16,689 bases of DNA from positions 2,680-19,368 of the forward strand of contig MEPT01000042.1 of NCBI GenBank assembly GCA_001769925.1, in the 5' to 3' direction. Shown here one piece after another: positions 1-5,870 of the stretch; the stretch's first letter is position 1, and every line of letters starts with the position of its first letter. Origin of the DNA: Bdellovibrionales bacterium RBG_16_40_8 (lineage in GTDB: Bacteria > Bdellovibrionota > Bdellovibrionia > Bdellovibrionales > UBA1609). The notes under the pieces were generated by a model. The model worked only from the letters and a program-made list of their open reading frames with translations. It had not been told where the DNA came from and did no database searches. A program made the position numbers and the translations under genes.

Positions 1-64
1 TGCTTTTTAAGTCATGAACAGGTGTGGTCGCTTTATTAAAAATTTCACTAGTTGCTTGGCCCAT
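1..64 (-). CDS. N-terminus of an unidentified protein, cut by the window edge
   Basis: Only 21 codons are inside the window, reading MGQATSEIFNKATTPVHDLK and onward off the left edge. The start is supported by AAAGGAG (plus-strand 71-77) six bases before the ATG at 64. A second ATG lies in the same frame 19 codons upstream at 121, with a perfect AGGAGG five bases before it, so the protein could instead begin MVRAAIAFTITRHK. The fragment is too short to assign to a family; it is polar and looks cytoplasmic from the ATG at 64. I chose the inner start because its N-terminus looks more ordinary, but the outer ribosome binding site is the stronger one. Confidence 0.6.
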   Translation of the reverse strand, partial: MGQATSEIFNKATTPVHDLKS

Positions 65-118
65 AAAATTCTCCTTTGTCTTGTGTCTTGTTATGGTAAA
101 TGCAATCGCTGCACGTAC

Positions 119-131
119 CATATTCTCCTCC
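119..131 (-). promoter_or_regulatory. Second Shine-Dalgarno plus ATG, in frame upstream of the edge gene
   Basis: On the minus strand the sequence AGGAGGAGAATATG has a consensus Shine-Dalgarno and an ATG at 121-119. It is in the same frame as the ATG at 64 with no stop between, so the edge gene may have two translation starts. Confidence 0.45.
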
Positions 132-496
132 TAAACTTTTTGTTACGCGAGCACGTACTCTGAATCATGCAAGTGTGATGCCGTCGCCAGTAGAGTGCGC
201 GCAAGCAATTAGGTGTACATGGTGAGATAGAGGCATTCTTTGAGGGGGACGTATTGGTATACTCAGAGACGAACTGTCTCATCCCTGTTTTTATGTATTT
301 TTCGTCATGAAATCTTGAAGATAATTTCACACAGAGCATTTGTTGCACATTTTCAAATTGATATTCTTATTATTGAGCTGTTAATCCGGTTGGTGCTCTG
401 GGCGGAGCAGAAATCGTAGTACGATCGCCTGAAATGAAACTGGAAGTGTGGTATTTTCGGCCGTTGTTAGGCTGAGAGATTGGTTGAATTTTCACA
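132..496. other. Stretch without a recognisable gene
   Basis: No reading frame here gives a protein I recognise. Two minus-strand frames are open (about 91-348 and 370-558) but their translations are rich in Arg, Cys, Ser and Pro in no domain-like order and lack ribosome binding sites. A perfect inverted repeat, GAGAC-gaact-GTCTC, sits at 266-280. The stretch adjoins the broken vWA gene and may be its debris or the leader of the edge gene; nothing decides this. Confidence 0.4.
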
Positions 497-499
497 TAA

Positions 500-1034
500 C
501 AGGAAGCTGAAAAAATGTTTGTTAAGCAAATGAGCGGCACCTTAGTCACAATCGCCAAAGACGTAAAAATTCAAGTGGAATTTAACCCGGCCTATGTGTC
601 TTCGTATCGCTTGGTGGGATATGAAAATCGTCTGCTCAATAAAGAGGATTTTAACGACGACAAAAAAGATGCCGGTGAAATCGGCCAAGGTTGATGCTCT
701 TAAATACCAGGCCACAACTGCAAAAAATGACAAGGGTCATTTAAATGGAGAATTGTTAACAGTCAAACTTCGCTACAAACAGCCCGAGGGCGATGTTTCA
801 AAACTTATCGAAGTGCCTGTTAAAAATGAACCGCATAATTTTACCCAGTCAAGTTCGGATTTTCAGTTTGCTTCCGCCGTGGCCTCTTTCGGAATGTTAC
901 TGAGAGATTCTGACCACAAGTCCACAACTAGTTTTTCGGCCATTGCTGACCTGGCAAGTAAACACACTTCGGTAAATGACAAAGAAGACCCTTACCGCAA
1001 AGAGTTTGTAAAGCTGGTTAGAAAACCAGCTTAG
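500..1034 (+). pseudogene. Broken C-terminal part of a vWA-domain protein (YfbK type)
   Basis: Two frames together give the C-terminal half of the YfbK-like family (von Willebrand factor A domain followed by the conserved DUF3520-type C-terminus). Frame one, from about 500 to a TGA at 692-694, includes [20 protein letters not shown] and [14 protein letters not shown], then DAGEIG. Frame two, from about 686 to the TAG at 1032-1034, includes VDALKYQ, ELLTVKLRYKQPEGD, SSDFQFASAVASFGMLLRDS and ends EFVKLVRKPA. In the family the join normally reads DAGEIGxGHxVTALYE, so the frame change fits loss of about eight bases (the HT codons plus two) near 690. The N-terminal signal region and the vWA fold itself with its MIDAS metal site are absent, and stops occur in frame just upstream (497-499 and 485-487). 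An alternative start at 515 would give only a 59-residue peptide. Family recognition is firm; the exact indel is inferred. Confidence 0.85.
1011..1032. repeat. Perfect 9-bp inverted repeat over the stop codon of the broken vWA gene
   Basis: AAGCTGGTT and AACCAGCTT flank a four-base AGAA loop, a perfect nine-base-pair stem. It overlaps the last codons and stop of the vWA remnant. There is no T tract after it, so it is not a classical intrinsic terminator; it may act as an mRNA 3' end stabiliser. Confidence 0.6.
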
Positions 1035-1261
1035 AAGATTTAGGCTGGACCGCTAAACAAAGAATACGATCAATCGTTACCTTCTGTCGGCTGCCGGATA
1101 AAATACCTGTCACGGCACTTCGCGGGAGTTTTGATTTTTGAACTTTTACGTTTCATTTTAAATTCCTGTTAGTCGCTTTTTGACTAACTCGATATTTTGT
1201 TTTGGCGTTTCCACCTCCAACCATCACATAAGCGCTATACGTCACGAAATGATTCTATTTC
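1035..1261. other. Intergenic stretch with one more hairpin, no gene seen
   Basis: No frame gives a recognisable protein. A perfect seven-base-pair inverted repeat GTTAGTC-gcttttt-GACTAAC lies at 1168-1188. It has no following T run. The stretch may hold leftover sequence from the decayed gene upstream. Confidence 0.4.
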
Positions 1262-1288
1262 TAGACAGACAAAATTTTCGTCTATAGT
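1262..1288 (+). promoter_or_regulatory. Candidate promoter with overlapping dyad for the six-cysteine protein gene
   Basis: TAGACA (1262-1267) and TATAGT (1283-1288) are spaced by 15 bases, slightly short of the usual 16-18. Between them and overlapping both is a near-palindrome AGACAAAATTTTCGTCT. The -10 box ends only eight bases before the ATG at 1297, so transcription from it would start at or next to the start codon. Confidence 0.4.
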
Positions 1289-1296
1289 ATGTGTGA

Positions 1297-1617
1297 ATGA
1301 AAACACGTATTTCGGTATCGTTAATCTTTTTAAGTAGTATTGCTTTTGCTGAGCCCCTTCCTTGGGGTTTGATGATCAAAAAGGATCAGTGCGCTAAGTT
1401 TTGGTCAGGAGACGAATGCATCTATTACAAATTGCCCGCAGGATGGAAGGAAACATATCCTGACGATAAAGGCTTCATTAATTATAGGGAAAAGAAATGT
1501 AAATTTGAGGCGGGCAAAGAAAAGAACTGTTGTGAGCAATTAGGTCTGAAATTTGTCGACACTAAAGCTGACAAAGATCTTTCTCAAGCAGCTCCTGATT
1601 TTTGCAAAGACAGGTAA
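1297..1617 (+). CDS. Small exported six-cysteine protein, unknown function
   Basis: A 106-residue protein with a clear Sec signal peptide: positive MKTR, a hydrophobic stretch to residue 17 and a probable cut after AFA (18/19). The mature part of about 88 residues is lysine-rich and contains six cysteines (C32, C41, C68, C78, C79, C103), enough for three disulfides, which fits a folded periplasmic or secreted protein. I do not recognise the family. No Shine-Dalgarno precedes the ATG; the nearest promoter-like boxes place the transcript start at the ATG, so a leaderless message is possible. It stands alone, between the vWA remnant and the nucleotidyltransferase pair. Coding reality is supported by the signal peptide and the regular cysteine content; function is open. 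Confidence 0.75.
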   Translation: MKTRISVSLIFLSSIAFAEPLPWGLMIKKDQCAKFWSGDECIYYKLPAGWKETYPDDKGFINYREKKCKFEAGKEKNCCEQLGLKFVDTKADKDLSQAAPDFCKDR

Positions 1618-1630
1618 TGAAGTTGAGCCT

Positions 1631-1647
1631 GGCCTAAAGAATAGGTC
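1631..1647 (+). terminator. Hairpin after the six-cysteine protein gene
   Basis: GGCCTA-aagaa-TAGGTC can form a six-pair stem (one G-U pair) 14 bases after the stop codon. The following sequence is T-rich but interrupted (CAGTTTGTAG), so termination is plausible but weak. Confidence 0.35.
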
Positions 1648-1724
1648 CAGTTTGTAGTAATTTATGGATATTGATATTAATCAAAAAGACCTGTAGATAA
1701 AAACACACAGATTGGGGTAATTTA

Positions 1725-1904
1725 ATGATCGGTAAAAAGAATCTCTCTTACATAAACGCTAAGCAGAAACTAAAAATAGCCGAAGATCTTTTTAATTTTG
1801 CCTACGAAGTTAAATCATATCAACTTAGAAAAAAACATACCGATTGGACAGAAAAAATAATTCATCAAAAAACTATGGAGCTAATAGAAAAGGGTTGCGC
1901 CTAA
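1725..1904 (+). CDS. Small helical partner protein of the nucleotidyltransferase, putative antitoxin
   Basis: This 59-residue protein begins MIGKKNLSYINAKQKLKIAE and ends in MELIEKGCA. It is highly charged and predicted by eye to be mostly alpha-helical, with the pattern IAxxLxNFAxxxKxxxLRxKH followed by a second helix. Its TAA stop touches the ATG of the next gene (TAAATG), so the two are surely co-translated. Small proteins of this general look are known directly upstream of stand-alone MNT/AbiEii-like nucleotidyltransferases, as in the Rv0078B/Rv0078A pair of Mycobacterium, where the small partner is regarded as antitoxin. I make that link from memory of the pattern, so the role is an inference. 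A GGGG element lies eight bases before the ATG. Candidate boxes TTGTAG (1652) and TATTAA (1675) with 17-base spacing lie upstream. Confidence 0.75.
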   Translation: MIGKKNLSYINAKQKLKIAEDLFNFAYEVKSYQLRKKHTDWTEKIIHQKTMELIEKGCA

Positions 1905-2453
1905 ATGGTTCCGTTTATTGAAACGTTTCAAAATGCCCTTAAGCGACTTGAAGGGGCCGACATTTCTTATATGATAGTTGGGTCTATCGCTTCAATGATT
2001 TATGGTGAGCCTCGACTGACACGCGATATGGATATTGTGATTGATGTCGAGCCCGAAGACGCCATAAAATTCGAAAAACTTTTTACTCAGCCAGAGTATT
2101 ATTGCCCACCGATAGAGATTTTGAGTGATGAGATCAGAAATCGTGGGCAATTTAATTTATTGCATGTGCTTACTGGGCTTAAAATTGATGTTATAGTTAA
2201 AAAAGTTACAGCATTCGACCAGTCTAGATTTGCGCGTAGACAGCGAATCGAATTATGGGAGGGCTTCTCTGCAAATCTCGCATCTGCAGAGGATATAATT
2301 TTAAAAAAGTTAGAGTATTTTCGCGAAGGTGGCTCAGAAAAACACATTCGTGATATTCGCGGGATTATTTCAAACACCGAGATTGACCATGATTATTTAA
2401 AAAGCTGGATTACAAAATTACATTTAGAACAGGAGTGGGCAAAAGTACGTTAG
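1905..2453 (+). CDS. Stand-alone nucleotidyltransferase (MNT/AbiEii-like), putative toxin
   Basis: A 182-residue protein of the DNA polymerase beta-like nucleotidyltransferase superfamily. The signature is complete: G26-S27 in MIVGSIASMIYG, the metal-binding pair D41 and D43 in RLTRDMDIVID, and a third carboxylate D95 in LKIDVIV. The C-terminal segment SAEDIILKKLEYFREGG followed by HIRDI is typical of the AbiEii/MNT-type enzymes that sit in toxin-antitoxin pairs. Such toxins transfer nucleotides to tRNA or to their partner protein; which applies here cannot be seen. It follows its small partner with no gap and appears intact. Other possibilities are an aminoglycoside-type nucleotidyltransferase or a housekeeping enzyme, both less likely given the context. 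The gene converges on the lipoprotein gene, 22 bases apart. Confidence 0.8.
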   Translation: MVPFIETFQNALKRLEGADISYMIVGSIASMIYGEPRLTRDMDIVIDVEPEDAIKFEKLFTQPEYYCPPIEILSDEIRNRGQFNLLHVLTGLKIDVIVKKVTAFDQSRFARRQRIELWEGFSANLASAEDIILKKLEYFREGGSEKHIRDIRGIISNTEIDHDYLKSWITKLHLEQEWAKVR

Positions 2454-2475
2454 CAATCGCCCACAAATAATGTAT

Positions 2476-3204
2476 TTACTTTATATTAACCACCTTTGAC
2501 TTGCGGCTAAGCTGATAAAGCTGCCCCTGTAAGGCAATGCCCTCTGATGAGTTCTCGCCAGTAGCTAAAAATTTAGCCGATGAAGTTGATGTGACAGTGT
2601 TGGGCACTTCGAAAAATATGCCAATGCCGCTTGTACCACTTTGAGAACCAGTGAATACACCAGCGAGACCGTTTACTTTTTGTTTTGCTGAGAAAGGTAG
2701 AAATAAATTGGCCCCTGGCAAATAACGCGAAATACTGTCGAACTCTTTGATGGCAATTGCGACCCCCATAACAATTTGTTTATCTGTTGAGCCAATATAA
2801 ACTTTAGAGTTACCACCAAAACGTGCAGCAACCACTCCATTTAAACCACCAACCGGAATCTGCCCACCGTTTGGCAAACGACTGTCCTGCCCTAACCGAT
2901 ATTTTGCTATCTCGGTTACATTTACATCAGCTGATATAATATTGTTACCGTCTAAAGTTGTCTGCAGCTGTATTTGTCCCAAAATAACTCTAGGGTCGTT
3001 AGGGCTAGCTATTGGTAGCGACAGGGCCGGAAATTTTAACCCACCCATATTTAGTGTAGCATCCATCTGTACCCACGCATTTTGCGAAGAATCTGTATCA
3101 GTTTTAACTGTAATACTTTTTAATATAGATTTTGAACCCCCACAGGCACTTATAAGTAATGAAGACCAGCAAATTAGTAGCCCAAAAATAGTGTTTCTTT
3201 TCAT
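2476..3204 (-). CDS. Outer-surface or periplasmic lipoprotein, unknown family
   Basis: A 242-residue protein starting MKRNTIFGLL with a hydrophobic segment and the lipobox LISAC, the acylated cysteine being residue 21, followed by GGS, so no Asp at +2 and possibly outer-membrane sorting. The mature part is rich in beta-forming and small residues (many G, S, T, N, V), with segments such as NGGQIPVGGLNGVVAARFGG and KVYIGSTDKQIVMGV, suggesting a beta-rich fold. No family recognised. I chose the ATG at 3204 rather than the in-frame ATG at 3219 because an eight-G tract lies five bases before it and the shorter form begins with a clean signal peptide. It stands alone between convergent and divergent neighbours. 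Confidence 0.8.
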   Translation of the reverse strand: MKRNTIFGLLICWSSLLISACGGSKSILKSITVKTDTDSSQNAWVQMDATLNMGGLKFPALSLPIASPNDPRVILGQIQLQTTLDGNNIISADVNVTEIAKYRLGQDSRLPNGGQIPVGGLNGVVAARFGGNSKVYIGSTDKQIVMGVAIAIKEFDSISRYLPGANLFLPFSAKQKVNGLAGVFTGSQSGTSGIGIFFEVPNTVTSTSSAKFLATGENSSEGIALQGQLYQLSRKSKVVNIK

Positions 3205-3209
3205 GTAAT

Positions 3210-3217
3210 CCCCCCCC
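3210..3217 (-). promoter_or_regulatory. Eight-G tract acting as ribosome binding site of the lipoprotein gene
   Basis: On the minus strand GGGGGGGG is followed by ATTAC and the ATG at 3204. It is the only Shine-Dalgarno-like element there. Homopolymers of this length are prone to slippage, which would alter spacing to the start codon. Confidence 0.5.
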
Positions 3218-3319
3218 ACACAAAAAAATTCTAATTACAGAAGCTGCACAACTTATGCCGAATAGAAATATGCGTAATACTGCCTAGACACTCATGATTC
3301 TATTTTTGATATTTTGCTA

Positions 3320-3350
3320 AAATTGACCAATTTCTGTTTTTGTTAATAAT
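3320..3350 (+). promoter_or_regulatory. Good sigma-70-like promoter with a palindrome over the -35 box
   Basis: TTGACC (3323-3328) and AATAAT (3345-3350), five of six matches each, are spaced by 16 bases and point towards the mosaic region. The -35 box is inside the 14-bp palindrome AAATTG-AC-CAATTT (3320-3333), a plausible repressor site. The predicted start near 3357 leaves about 145 bases of leader before the ATG at 3503. Confidence 0.4.
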
Positions 3351-3450
3351 TTAATCAAAGTCATAATCTTTTATGTATTTCTGCTGTTGTAACTATTTAA
3401 CGCCGAAATCTGCTAAGGTAGTAAAAAAAATAACTAATAAAATAACCAAG

Positions 3451-3474
3451 TTGGCTTAGACGCTGTCTCGCCAA
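3451..3474 (+). repeat. Inverted repeat in the leader of the mosaic region
   Basis: TTGGC ... GCCAA encloses AGAC-gct-GTCT, giving a nearly continuous stem of nine pairs with a small internal bulge, 28 bases before the ATG at 3503. No T tract follows, so it is a leader structure or protein site rather than a terminator. Confidence 0.45.
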
Positions 3475-3502
3475 GGCACAGAGATTGCTCTCATTAAGAG
3501 AA

Positions 3503-3643
3503 ATGAAATTTATTTTGTTAAATTTACTATTTGCAGCCTCTGCGAACGCAAGTTCTTCAGAGGTACTTATAGGGTCATACCCAGTGATAGGCTCACATAA
3601 ATTTAAAATGACCTGTAACAAAAAAACAGCAAAAAACGAATGA
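3503..3643 (+). pseudogene. Short exported-protein N-terminus, probably a gene fragment
   Basis: An ATG after AAGAGA opens a 46-residue frame that begins with a convincing signal peptide: MKFILLNLLFAASANA, probable cut after ANA, then SSSEVLIGSYPVIGSHKFK. After about 20 mature residues it runs into a lysine-rich tail and a TGA. Right there the Hpt-like reading begins in another frame, so this is most likely the front end of a once longer secreted protein joined to foreign sequence. It might still be translated as a small secreted peptide; the well-placed promoter and leader upstream leave that open. Confidence 0.5.
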
Positions 3644-3755
3644 GCATATAAATCTTAATGCCCTAGAAAAACTAAAATCTATACAGTGCGAGGGCGAACC
3701 TGATATAATAATCGAACTTATTGACACTTTTATTGAGACTGTCGATACTGTTTTA
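3612..3755 (+). pseudogene. Fragment of an Hpt (histidine phosphotransfer) domain
   Basis: In the frame that continues into the dehydrogenase remnant the translation reads HINLNALEKLKSIQ, then GEPDIIIELIDTFIETVD. This matches the first helix pair of Hpt domains, whose usual form is L..L..L......PD.l.ELI..FLE....... The segment that should follow, with the phosphorylated His in an HxLKGSS motif, is missing: after DTVL the sequence switches to a dehydrogenase. There is no ATG in frame before 3756; the nearest, at 3608, is in another frame and would need a one-base shift near 3641. The assignment rests on pattern only, and the fragment is about 38 residues. Confidence 0.55.
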
Positions 3756-4319
3756 ATGAAATGGAAAAGCTTAGATGTTCTTATTAACAATGCAGGAGTT
3801 TGTTTTAGAAGTGTGGCCGAGCAAATGGACGCAAAATCAGAGCTTGAACAAATGCAAACAAATTATTTAGGTCCCATGATGCTAATTCGCAAAGTTTTAC
3901 CAACCATGCGCGAAAATGGGCGCGGTAAAATCATTAATGTCTCATCAGCGGCTGGTTTATTAGGCATGCCGACAATGGGCTCTTATTCGGCTTCTAAACA
4001 TGCGCTTGAGGGGGCTTCTGAATCACTATGGCATGAACTAAGGCCATTCGGCATTAATGTAACTGTTGTTAGAACATCTAAGAGCATTTTAGCTGAAAAA
4101 GTGAGTGGACCTTTTTCTGATTTTTATTACTATATGGCAAAGTTTATTTCTATGCTTATGGGTCGGTCAGATAGCACTTCAGCCTCAATTGCAATTAGAA
4201 TTCGTGAAATTATTAAAACGAGTTACACCCTCAAGATTATTTAATTGGATCTTTTTTGCTTTTTTCATAACTCTATTCGATTGGTCAAAAAACCATACAC
4301 ATATCCAGGCGCAACGTAG
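3756..4319 (+). pseudogene. Short-chain dehydrogenase/reductase remnant, N-terminus missing and C-terminus frameshifted
   Basis: The frame from the ATG at 3756 gives classic SDR core features: LDVLINNAGV (the NNAG motif), NYLGPMMLIRKVLPTM, KIINVSSAAG with the catalytic Ser region, and YSASKHALEG, the YxxxK active site. The N-terminal Rossmann half with TGxxxGxG, needed to bind NAD(P)H, is absent. After FGINVTVV the expected PG motif is lost, and the frame ends at 4244. Sequence typical of the SDR C-terminus continues in the next frame (RVTPSRLFNWIFF, about 4214-4255) and then in a third frame (HNSIRLVKK, ending at TAG 4317-4319). At least three small deletions or shifts are therefore needed. 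A dead gene; the parent was probably a cytosolic SDR of about 280 residues. Confidence 0.8.
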
Positions 4320-4365
4320 AAATTGGTTTGAGTCATTATGCTGGCATATTGCTGATTACAAAACC

Positions 4366-5382
4366 TTAGCCGGTAAATCTAGATTCAAGCTCTTTAAGTA
4401 AAATACCATCACGCAAAGCCAAATCTGTTACTGCCAAGCGACTACTTTTAATAGCATAAAGTATTTCTTCAAGAAGAATAGCGCCTGGTAAAATTAAATC
4501 TACTCTATTGGCCTCAAGCCCAGGAATCGATTTTAATTGTTTACGTCGCATAACTTGCATTTCAGCCACTAGCGCACTTAGTTCTGCACGCAGTATAGGC
4601 TGACCGGCTAGACCAATTTTTTTTAATATTTTACCGATGGTGCGAATAGTGCCACTAGAGCCAATAGCAAAGCTAATTGGGTGTTTTTTTACAAAAAGCG
4701 CTAGCGGATACAACTCTGTTTTTAAATGCTGGCGCAGTGCCAGTACTGGGTGTAATTCTCCTTTTTTAAAATTTGGCGGAATAGTTTGTAAAAACATCTG
4801 CTGCAGTCTATTCGCCCCCAACTTAAAACTGTAACCGCTGACTACTTTTTTACCCAGACAAAGTGAAACCTCGGTGCTACCCCCACCAATATCGATCAGC
4901 GCATAATAACTTTTAGGAGCTGGCATATTTGAGATAATACCGTAGGCGATGAGTTTGCCTTCATCACGGCCTGAAATAACTTTAATTTGCACCCCTGTAC
5001 GTTTATTTAATTCAGCTAAAAACTCTTTAGTGTTACTTGCCGAGCGTAAAGCACTAGTGCCAAATGCAGCCACTCTATCAACTCGCATTTCGCGAAAAAG
5101 TCGCTTAAAACCTAAAAATGCCTTCATCGCACGCTTCATACCCTCTGGTGATAGTCTGCCAGTTTTAAAAACATCGTCTCCTAGACGAATCATTATTTTA
5201 CGACGATAGGTGCGAAGAACACGTTTGCCATTAATACGATAAACATCAACGCGCACTGAATTAGTGCCAAGATCAATAATGGCTAAACGAAAAGGCGAAA
5301 GTTTAAGCTTTCTCTTTGTGGGCAAGCCTTTTTCGATTAACTTTTTACTAAATTTGTCACCTGCGAAGGTTGAATTAAGCAT
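4366..5382 (-). CDS. ppx: Exopolyphosphatase / pppGpp phosphatase family protein, short form
   Basis: A 338-residue member of the Ppx/GppA family (ASKHA fold), which removes terminal phosphate from polyphosphate or hydrolyses pppGpp. Visible motifs in order: phosphate-loop IIDLGTNSVRV (35-45), FGTSALRSASN (107-117), the catalytic Glu region ISGRDEGKLIAYG (E141), second glycine loop LIDIGGGSTEVSL (162-174), and GSSGTIRTIG (241-250). It ends after domain II, so it lacks the C-terminal HD-like half present in E. coli Ppx; this is the common short form. A basic extension of about 30 residues precedes the fold. The ATG at 5382 lies inside the end of sixA (46-base overlap) and follows AAAGG at about nine bases. 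Its place after ppk favours polyphosphate as substrate. Confidence 0.9.
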   Translation of the reverse strand: MLNSTFAGDKFSKKLIEKGLPTKRKLKLSPFRLAIIDLGTNSVRVDVYRINGKRVLRTYRRKIMIRLGDDVFKTGRLSPEGMKRAMKAFLGFKRLFREMRVDRVAAFGTSALRSASNTKEFLAELNKRTGVQIKVISGRDEGKLIAYGIISNMPAPKSYYALIDIGGGSTEVSLCLGKKVVSGYSFKLGANRLQQMFLQTIPPNFKKGELHPVLALRQHLKTELYPLALFVKKHPISFAIGSSGTIRTIGKILKKIGLAGQPILRAELSALVAEMQVMRRKQLKSIPGLEANRVDLILPGAILLEEILYAIKSSRLAVTDLALRDGILLKELESRFTG

Positions 5383-5870
5383 TTAAGTGTCGCCTTTCTT
5401 TTTTCAATAATATTCAAAAACTCAACTATCGCAAACCCGCTTTTTTTAATATCAAAATAACTGCGGGTAGAGCCCGTCAAGATAAAACTTAAAAATATAC
5501 TCAAATGTGGCTCATGCCCAACTATGGCTATTACGCCTGCGTTATTAATCTTCTTCAAAGACTGAAGTGTCGCCTGCGGTAAGCTATGTGGCATAAGATT
5601 ATCAAGATTGATAATTTCGACATTTTTATAATTTTTTGCTAGCACTTTGGCCGTTTGCTGAGCCCTAGTGTATGGTGACGTTAACACAAGATCTATGCCA
5701 GGCTCAATTTGCCTAAGAAATTTTGCTATTTTTTGTATTTCTTCTTTACCCTTAAGGGTGATTGGGCGAAAATTATCAGACTTACCGGTATTTTTTTTAA
5801 ATTTTTCGCGATTTTCGGCATGGGCATGACGAATTATGATAAGTTTGTGATGTATGCGCTTATTGACCAT
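5337..5870 (-). CDS. sixA: SixA-like phosphohistidine phosphatase
   Basis: A 177-residue histidine phosphatase (phosphoglycerate mutase superfamily) of the SixA type. It shows the RHG-like motif IIIRHAHAEN with the nucleophile H15 next to R14, then LTSPYTRAQQTA with R69, and IVGHEPHLS with the second catalytic histidine H119. SixA removes phosphate from phosphohistidine, classically on phosphotransfer proteins such as ArcB Hpt or PtsNtr. Its start codon lies 11 bases inside the end of ppk and its own end overlaps ppx by 46 bases, so all three are translationally coupled. Since PPK works through an autophosphorylated histidine, a role in resetting PPK or a phosphorelay is conceivable but unproven. 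There is a slightly long insertion between residues 20 and 35 (FKKNTGKSDNFRP). Confidence 0.88.
   Translation of the reverse strand: MVNKRIHHKLIIIRHAHAENREKFKKNTGKSDNFRPITLKGKEEIQKIAKFLRQIEPGIDLVLTSPYTRAQQTAKVLAKNYKNVEIINLDNLMPHSLPQATLQSLKKINNAGVIAIVGHEPHLSIFLSFILTGSTRSYFDIKKSGFAIVEFLNIIEKRKATLKCLIQPSQVTNLVKS

Noticed and set aside
91..558. Two open minus-strand frames (about 85 and 62 codons) in the gene-free left part
   Set aside because: No ribosome binding sites, odd composition (many R, C, S, P), no family match; the second runs antisense into the vWA remnant. The ending SAPPRAPTGLTAQ resembles the front of a fibronectin III domain, but too little to claim.
266..3468. A shared AGAC...GTCT operator at 266-280, about 1266-1282 and 3458-3468
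   Set aside because: The spacers differ (5, 9 and 3 bases) and outer sequences are unrelated, so a common regulator is not supported.
3397..3790. Minus-strand frames of 74 and 65 codons
   Set aside because: They are antisense to the signal peptide, Hpt and SDR fragments, whose plus-strand reading is meaningful in family terms.
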